From assembly GCA_003210735.1 (NCBI GenBank), contig QCUM01000017.1, positions 1 through 42,987 of the forward strand: DNA of 42,987 nt, in the 5' to 3' direction. This DNA comes from Synechococcus sp. AG-679-D13. GTDB taxonomy: Bacteria > Cyanobacteriota > Cyanobacteriia > PCC-6307 > Cyanobiaceae. The position numbers and the translations under genes are program-made. The first letter of the stretch is position 1, and every line of letters begins with the position of its first letter. This document shows positions 38,404 to 42,987 of the stretch, one piece after another. The notes beneath the pieces are model-generated. The model ran no database searches. It was not told the origin of the DNA and was given only the letters and a program-made list of their open reading frames with translations.

Positions 38404-38940
38404 TTAATCCTCTTGGATTGACTTTTTCGCAAAACCAAGCCTCTCTCTTTTGGTGTGGTTCCCATCTTCATCAACAAACTCCACGCCCATTCGTCTGCCC
38501 TTGAGTACTGAATCGTAATGACCTGCCACTAGTGATAGTTCATCGACGAGCTGAGCAAGCTCATTACTTCTATCACTCAAGTCTTCAGCCAGACGCATAC
38601 CCCACTGGCTTGATTCATCTTGAGACTGCATCTCTTGCCGTGCTTGGAATTCGTATGCTTGCTGTAGACAAGTGGAAAGCATCCGCATCATTCCCAATGC
38701 TGGCTCTAGCTGTGAACGTTGCTCGTTGTAGTTGTTGATGATTTGATTTCGGTCAATCCAATCGATGAAACCTAGGCTCCACTCCTTTGTCGTATCGAAG
38801 TACTCCTTATTCAGTAGGGAGTACACAAGCTGATACTTTTTATCCGCGTCAAGGTGGTCTACCTTTTCATAGATATCTCCAGCTGTTTCGCAGCCATCAA
38901 CAATATCTTGCAGTTCCTTCGTGACTTCTTCGGTATTCAT
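38404..38940 (-). CDS. Unknown helical protein, 178 aa
   Basis: ATG 38940 (MNTEEVTKELQDIVDGCETA) directly follows the stop of the upstream gene (TGAAATG), so the 20 extra in-frame residues upstream are not used. Mostly charged helices, including a coiled-coil-like LAEDLSDRSNELAQLVDEL. Last gene of a leftward series of three that starts at 40160. Confidence 0.7.
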   Translation of the reverse strand: MNTEEVTKELQDIVDGCETAGDIYEKVDHLDADKKYQLVYSLLNKEYFDTTKEWSLGFIDWIDRNQIINNYNEQRSQLEPALGMMRMLSTCLQQAYEFQARQEMQSQDESSQWGMRLAEDLSDRSNELAQLVDELSLVAGHYDSVLKGRRMGVEFVDEDGNHTKRERLGFAKKSIQED

Positions 38941-38941
38941 T

Positions 38942-39325
38942 TCAATAAAAAATAATTCTTCCGTCTGGTGTCGCTGTGACCTGCTGGCCTTCTGATTCAA
39001 TCTTCACATTCGGAGTGCCACCGTACATATCGTATTGAGTGAGGCCATTCAGTTCTTGATTGGCAATGGCTGCTTGTTGTTGCTTCAGCCGGTCGTTCGC
39101 CATCATCATCTGACCGAATGCATCTTGTGCTTTGGAATATGAATCCACATAAGCACCAGGTGCATTGCCCTCGCTCTGACTGATGACAACCTTGTCCCGT
39201 TGAGACATCTCTGGTTCTGCTGTTGCTGTCTCTTTCATCTTGATATATTCCATCAGCTGCTCTTCGCTGAAACCTTGTGATCTCAAGGTCATCAAGTCTT
39301 TAATAAGTTCAGGGTTCATTGACAT
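38942..39325 (-). CDS. Unknown helical protein, 127 aa
   Basis: ATG 39325 (MSMNPELIKDLMTLRSQGFS) has GAGGA nine bases upstream, placed just after the stop of the previous gene; an upstream in-frame ATG lies inside that gene. Amphipathic helices (FSEEQLMEYIKMKE, FGQMMMANDRLKQQQAAIANQEL) then a beta-like end VTATPDGRIIFY. Size and position between two glycine-zipper genes and another helical gene suggest one assembly, by inference only. Confidence 0.65.
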   Translation of the reverse strand: MSMNPELIKDLMTLRSQGFSEEQLMEYIKMKETATAEPEMSQRDKVVISQSEGNAPGAYVDSYSKAQDAFGQMMMANDRLKQQQAAIANQELNGLTQYDMYGGTPNVKIESEGQQVTATPDGRIIFY

Positions 39326-39335
39326 CGTTTGTTCC

Positions 39336-40160
39336 TCAGTATGCTTGGTCAAGTTCAATAATCTGCCGTGCTTGTGAATAAGCATCACGAGCAGACATAT
39401 AAATAGTGCTGCCTTCAGCGTTACGGCTAGGCACAGTCAATAAGTATTCAGCCAGTCGTGTGACTTCGTTTTCGAATTCAACGTTGGCTACAGCTTCTTC
39501 AGTCTGTACGCCTTCCATCTGATCCAACACCATCGCTTCAAGCATCCGTGGTGAGTTGAGTGCATCACTTGCATCACGCACACCGTTGCGAGCCATCGCC
39601 AGTGGGTCTGTACCTACACCGCTACCACCTATAGCGCCGATGCCGCCCAAAAGATTTGACGTAGCGCGAGCAGTAGTAGGGATCACTCCTCTGTCCATCT
39701 CATCCTGCTGAAGCTGGGAGTAAGCGTTCAGTAGTCCAGCGCTACCGACTAGTCCTGCTGCTCCTGCGTAATAGCCAGGGTGTACTTGCCCTGGTGCTGC
39801 TGCAATCTGCTGACCCAGATGCCTTGCGTCTACAACTCGATCGCCAAGGACTTGTGCATATGGATTGTTCTTCACAACCTCAGGCATATCCCGCATCATC
39901 TGCCTGCGTTCTGCTGCACGACGGTTGCCCGTTGCTTTGATTTCATTGGCTTGGTTCTGCCTAGCCATCGCATCCATATCACGTGCATACCGTTGACTAA
40001 GCAGCTCTTCTTCTTTTGCTAGGTCTTCCAGTGCCTGCTGATAATCCTCACGCCTTTGCTTGCCTGCAAAGAGTCCAGGCTTATTTGGAACCTCAGTTGA
40101 AGGTGTACCTCTGACGGGCACTCCGACTTCATTAATAGGTCTGTACTTTCGTGCTCGCAT
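39336..40160 (-). CDS. Glycine-zipper membrane-interacting protein, 274 aa
   Basis: A basic N-terminus and long charged helix (EDYQQALEDLAKEEELLSQR) are followed by Gly/Ala-rich hydrophobic segments YYAGAAGLVGSAGLLNAYSQL (about 129-149) and SNLLGGIGAIGGSGVG (about 170-185), then a helical acidic end. Same style as the 237-aa protein at 10916 and the 730-aa protein upstream. A 16-bp dyad TATGTTG-tg-CAACATA lies upstream at 40220. Unknown family. Confidence 0.75.
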   Translation of the reverse strand: MRARKYRPINEVGVPVRGTPSTEVPNKPGLFAGKQRREDYQQALEDLAKEEELLSQRYARDMDAMARQNQANEIKATGNRRAAERRQMMRDMPEVVKNNPYAQVLGDRVVDARHLGQQIAAAPGQVHPGYYAGAAGLVGSAGLLNAYSQLQQDEMDRGVIPTTARATSNLLGGIGAIGGSGVGTDPLAMARNGVRDASDALNSPRMLEAMVLDQMEGVQTEEAVANVEFENEVTRLAEYLLTVPSRNAEGSTIYMSARDAYSQARQIIELDQAY

Positions 40161-40219
40161 AATTCTTATCTAATCTTTCTACTATTCTATTGTATTTCTC
40201 TGAGTTACCTTGTGCTTTC

Positions 40220-40235
40220 TATGTTGTGCAACATA
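40220..40235. promoter_or_regulatory. 16-bp dyad containing TGTGCAAC
   Basis: TATGTTG-tg-CAACATA, perfect 7-bp arms, about 60 bp upstream of the gene starting at 40160. It contains the TGTGCAAC motif also present upstream of 10816 and 42717. Confidence 0.5.
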
Positions 40236-40255
40236 TTTATTCCTATAAGTAAGCA

Positions 40256-40290
40256 ATAAAAAACCGCCGAGCTAATGACAACTCAGCGGT
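40256..40290 (-). terminator. Rho-independent terminator (leftward)
   Basis: Minus-strand arms ACCGCTGAG and CTCGGCGGT (one mismatch) followed by TTTTTTATT. Shares its distal arm and T run with the terminator at 15355-15391. Ends the 730-aa gene. Confidence 0.85.
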
Positions 40291-40340
40291 CCTTATCCTT
40301 TACCTTTATAGATTAGCTCACTGATTAAGTAAGCGTGGGT

Positions 40341-42533
40341 TCAATAAGGATAAACTGCTTCTTCTCCGTACTTATTCTCATAGATCTCTCGTTCGATCTG
40401 TTGAATCTTTTCCAGTCGAGTTGTATTCTCGCCTAGTTTTTCTCGTGCCTTTCCTTGTAGGTACTTACTTCCAATCTCATCAATCAGAGCTGCTTGCCTT
40501 TGGTTCTCCTCACCTAGTGCCTGTTGATAAGCACGGGAGTTAAAACCTGAACGGCTTTCTTCTCGCTCTGCTTTCCTGTTTGGATTGGCGAGGGACAACT
40601 CAAGCTGACGTTCACCGATGCGCTCAGCGTTTGCTTTGAAGGTTGCGTAATCAATCCCAGGATTGTTGGATTCAAAGTTCCGCTTACGGCGTTCATCTTC
40701 AATCGTTGAACCTAGTACTGAACCGCCAATCAATCCACCGATACCAGCGCCTAGTGCTGTGCTCAGTACCTTGCCACGGTGATGCTCTTCGGGTCCAACG
40801 ATGACCTTGCCTGCTGCGTCTGTCTCAGGCTTGCGATAGAAAAAGTCTTCGACCTTACGCAAGGTTTCATTCTCACCGAGTACTGCACTGCGCTCAACTC
40901 GTCCAGTTGCTGGATCACGTGGTGCCACCTCAGGTAGCTCACCCATCAGCTTGGTCAAACGTGAAGCATTTGGGTCGCTGTACTTATCGACCATTAGGTC
41001 AGGGCTCTCCCAGTCGTACTCATCCTTCAGTACACGCTGACCTTTCTCATTACGGATCAGCTTGCCTGCGTCATCCTTCTGATACAGGTTCTCCGGTAGA
41101 TACTGACGGAGCCTTGGATTGTTCTTGCGTTTACGGAAGCGAGTGACGTTAGGCAGTGCTGTACCAATTGCACCACCAAGCATTGCGCCTAAGACAGGGA
41201 TACCTGATTCGGTTAGCGAGACGTTCTTGCCAAGGAACTGAACCTCTGGTCCGTGGATACCTTCCATCGTTCCTTTCAGAACACCACCCAAGTTAAAGTT
41301 CCCATCAAATGGGTTGAGGTCAATGTCCCTGCTTCGCTCGTAACCCTTGTACTTGTTGTATTCCTCACGGCTTACATCAGGACGTTCACTACTGAAGCCT
41401 TCGTTCCACGCTAGAAGATTACCTTCTCTTCCCAAGAAGTATTTACTACCTGCCTCTAGTAGTGGGTTGATTGTTTTACGTGGGTCATCTTCACTCTTAA
41501 CTGTTGCTGTATAGCCTTCCTTGCGTCCAGTACCAGGAAGAATTGTTCCGCTGTCTTCACCGCCAAGCAATCCAATGCCTGCGTTGATTCCTATTGCAGC
41601 GGGTAGCATCGTTGCAACATTAACTAGGTTTGGGTTGAACCGACGTTGCTTAAATCCACCCCGTACATTCTTAACGCCAGGTGCACGAGCAACATAGTTA
41701 CGTGCGTCCTTCCTTGCTGCTTTCTCAGCCTCAACCATACTGCTGATGGCATCTCTTTGGAACTGCTGTATCGCCTCATCTTTACCAGAGATATTGGGCA
41801 GCGGTTCTTCAATCATCTCTGCCAGCTGTGACTTGCTTGGCTTTACATATCGCAGAAGACCTTGCTTCTCTGCTGCTTCTAAATCAGTAAGAGGACGAGC
41901 ACCAAACAAATCAGGGTTAGCCGCTGCTGCTAATCCCTCTGAAGCTAGATTAACTGTAGCTTGTGATGCGTTAATTAACCACCACAGTCCTCTTGATACA
42001 TCTTGAGATGCGTCTACTAGTGCTGAACCAAGGCCAGCTCCTGCCTTTGTAAGGAAGGGAATGTTGTTTAGCTGCTGCTTGTAAACCTCAAGGTTCTGTT
42101 CACGCACCTTGCGATAAGGGCGAGTGCGCTTCTCATAAGCAACATCGCTTTCGCCTGGCTGTTTGATTGGGTCAGCAGGTAGCGCTTGATTATCCTTCCA
42201 CATCTCCTTTGGAATGACTTCCTCTGGTGTAGGTCCAGCAATCAATCCTTTGTTTGCTCGATACAAGATTGCATCGTCGGTTAGTTGTGGCAGACCTAAC
42301 GATTGAATACCCTGCACATCTTGGAATGTATTGCGCTGCCTGATTAAATCAAGTACAGGGTTCTGATACAAGGTATATAGATACCTCGGGCCTTCTGCCT
42401 TACCTTCCAGTTCACGGATAGCCGTTAGTGTTTCGCGTCTGTCTTCTGGAGACGGTGCCATTCCACGAGATAGTCCCTCGTTGAACTGACGGAGCCAGCG
42501 TTGTAGTGCTACTTCTTCGTTTGGATTTGCCAT
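40341..42533 (-). CDS. Large glycine-zipper protein of unknown function, 730 aa
   Basis: The longest protein of the element. A helical, soluble N-terminal third includes LTKAGAGLGSALVDASQDVSRGLW near residue 165. Gly/Ala-rich hydrophobic segments follow: VATMLPAAIGINAGIGLLGG (about 307-326), IPVLGAMLGGAIGTALPN (about 440-457) and LSTALGAGIGGLIGGSVLGS (about 598-617). The C-terminus is strongly charged and helical. No enzymatic motif. Length and multiple membrane-active segments recall internal virion or DNA-entry proteins of phages, but no packaging or capsid genes accompany it here. Confidence 0.8.
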   Translation of the reverse strand: MANPNEEVALQRWLRQFNEGLSRGMAPSPEDRRETLTAIRELEGKAEGPRYLYTLYQNPVLDLIRQRNTFQDVQGIQSLGLPQLTDDAILYRANKGLIAGPTPEEVIPKEMWKDNQALPADPIKQPGESDVAYEKRTRPYRKVREQNLEVYKQQLNNIPFLTKAGAGLGSALVDASQDVSRGLWWLINASQATVNLASEGLAAAANPDLFGARPLTDLEAAEKQGLLRYVKPSKSQLAEMIEEPLPNISGKDEAIQQFQRDAISSMVEAEKAARKDARNYVARAPGVKNVRGGFKQRRFNPNLVNVATMLPAAIGINAGIGLLGGEDSGTILPGTGRKEGYTATVKSEDDPRKTINPLLEAGSKYFLGREGNLLAWNEGFSSERPDVSREEYNKYKGYERSRDIDLNPFDGNFNLGGVLKGTMEGIHGPEVQFLGKNVSLTESGIPVLGAMLGGAIGTALPNVTRFRKRKNNPRLRQYLPENLYQKDDAGKLIRNEKGQRVLKDEYDWESPDLMVDKYSDPNASRLTKLMGELPEVAPRDPATGRVERSAVLGENETLRKVEDFFYRKPETDAAGKVIVGPEEHHRGKVLSTALGAGIGGLIGGSVLGSTIEDERRKRNFESNNPGIDYATFKANAERIGERQLELSLANPNRKAEREESRSGFNSRAYQQALGEENQRQAALIDEIGSKYLQGKAREKLGENTTRLEKIQQIEREIYENKYGEEAVYPY

Positions 42534-42549
42534 TGTTTTTATTCAGTTG

Positions 42550-42717
42550 TCACTTGAGGTTGAGAGCAGCTGCTTGTTCGTTAATCAGTGTGCGAACAAG
42601 AGCACTATGAGACTTCAGTCCCAGTTGATTCATTAGTTGCTCAGCCAGTAGCCGTTCATCTGTGCTTGCACGAGCAGTAATCCAATTGTCTTTAACGCTT
42701 GTAGCTTTACTTGCCAT
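42550..42717 (-). CDS. Small RHH-like protein, 55 aa
   Basis: MASKATSVKDNWITARASTD onward: a short strand (NWITARAS), a helix (DERLLAEQLMNQL) and a second helix (LKSHSALVRTLINEQAAAL) fit a minimal ribbon-helix-helix fold. It lies 16 bp upstream of the 730-aa gene and probably shares its transcript. A TGTGCAAC motif sits upstream at 42751-42758. Likely autoregulator of the membrane-protein genes. Confidence 0.6.
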   Translation of the reverse strand: MASKATSVKDNWITARASTDERLLAEQLMNQLGLKSHSALVRTLINEQAAALNLK

Positions 42718-42750
42718 TGTTTTTTATCTCTAACTGTCTCTATTTTAAAC

Positions 42751-42764
42751 GTTGCACAATTGTG
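42751..42764. promoter_or_regulatory. GTTGCACA plus CACAATTGTG palindrome
   Basis: Third occurrence of the TGTGCAAC motif (as GTTGCACA on the plus strand), overlapping the perfect 10-bp palindrome CACAATTGTG at 42755-42764. It lies between the recombinase stop and the RHH-like gene start. Confidence 0.45.
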
Positions 42765-42799
42765 TGTTAGCAGTATTTATCGGACGACTTTCGTACTCC

Positions 42800-42987
42800 T
42801 TATGGAACCCAGCCAAGGTCAACGTCCTTCAATCTCTTGAATGTTTTATCAGGCATTGATGCAAGTCCTAATCCATAACTGGTCTCACCTACTTCCTTTG
42901 ATTGGTGTCCCGTCAAAGCATTGCGGTAATCCTGAGGGATTTCTGCTGCTCGCCACATATCCCTTGCTGTTCCTCGCAAAGAATGCA
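42800..42987 (-). CDS. int: Tyrosine recombinase/integrase, C-terminal end (5' part beyond window)
   Basis: The frame is open from the right edge leftward to TAA at 42802-42800, giving 62 residues. HSLRGTARDMW holds the box II His-x-x-Arg, ALTGHQSKEV the conserved Gly-His, and ETSYG the catalytic Tyr nucleophile, all in the right order and spacing for the catalytic domain of a tyrosine recombinase. It presumably integrates and excises this element. Its start, and probably the right attachment site, lie outside the window. Confidence 0.88.
   Translation of the reverse strand, partial: HSLRGTARDMWRAAEIPQDYRNALTGHQSKEVGETSYGLGLASMPDKTFKRLKDVDLGWVP

Noticed and set aside
38292..38504. 70-codon ORF starting at the terminator after the 249-aa gene
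   Set aside because: It begins within a terminator hairpin and runs antisense into the 178-aa gene; Phe/Pro-rich without a domain.
9593..42987. Ordinary tailed prophage
   Set aside because: No terminase, portal, major capsid, tail or lysis enzyme could be recognised in 33 kb; only integrase and replication genes fit.

Overview
The window looks like the chromosome of a marine picocyanobacterium (Synechococcus/Cyanobium type) carrying a large integrated mobile element. Positions 1 to about 9.6 kb are GC-rich, densely packed core genes: the end of the YchF ATPase gene, an MFS transporter, a DUF1400-type alpha/beta hydrolase, a two-gene peptide/nickel-type ABC importer segment (binding lipoprotein and permease), homoserine dehydrogenase, SufE and 5-formyltetrahydrofolate cyclo-ligase.

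From about 9.6 kb to the right edge the DNA changes: it is visibly more AT-rich, codon use differs, intergenic gaps are long and most proteins are small and unfamiliar. The last 188 bases encode, leftward, the C-terminus of a tyrosine recombinase with the HxLR, GH and catalytic Tyr motifs. I read 9.6-43 kb as one integrative element of at least 33 kb, inserted just upstream of the cyclo-ligase gene, whose right end lies outside the window. No terminase, capsid, portal, tail, conjugation or transposase gene is recognisable, so it looks like a plasmid- or satellite-like integrative element (tycheposon-like in broad content) rather than an ordinary prophage.

Element layout. (1) 9.6-10.2 kb: boundary zone with three 12-bp-spaced repeats and inverted repeats. 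(2) 10.2-11.6 kb: AT-hook protein and glycine-zipper membrane protein. (3) 11.6-15.9 kb, leftward: SSB-like protein, putative AEP-type primase, ribbon-helix-helix (RHH) protein and unknowns. (4) 16.0-22.7 kb, rightward replication/recombination module: RHH protein, DUF3987 protein with a degenerate P-loop, VapE-type SF3 helicase, ssDNA-binding-like protein and PD-(D/E)XK nuclease, with a palindrome-rich gap (18.0-18.4 kb) that could be an origin. (5) 22.8-25.1 kb: two paralogous HTH/zinc-ribbon/NUMOD1-like proteins around an unknown gene. (6) 25.1-28.8 kb, leftward: small acidic proteins and a BRCT-domain protein. (7) 28.8-30.6 kb: 1.7 kb without convincing genes, with a 13-bp tandem repeat, nested palindromes and one perfect DnaA box. 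(8) 30.6-38.3 kb, rightward: small, mostly acidic proteins in short overlapping operons, including DUF6878-like and DUF6915-like genes. Four of these operons begin with a promoter followed by an inverted-repeat leader whose arms differ in sequence but stay complementary, then a CCTTTAC box 11-13 nt before the ATG. (9) 38.4-43 kb, leftward: glycine-zipper membrane proteins, helical proteins, an RHH protein and the recombinase.

Most striking are the covarying dyad leaders, the unusual replication gene set with two origin candidates, the paralogous zinc-ribbon/NUMOD proteins, and the membrane-protein cluster with a shared TGTGCAAC upstream motif.
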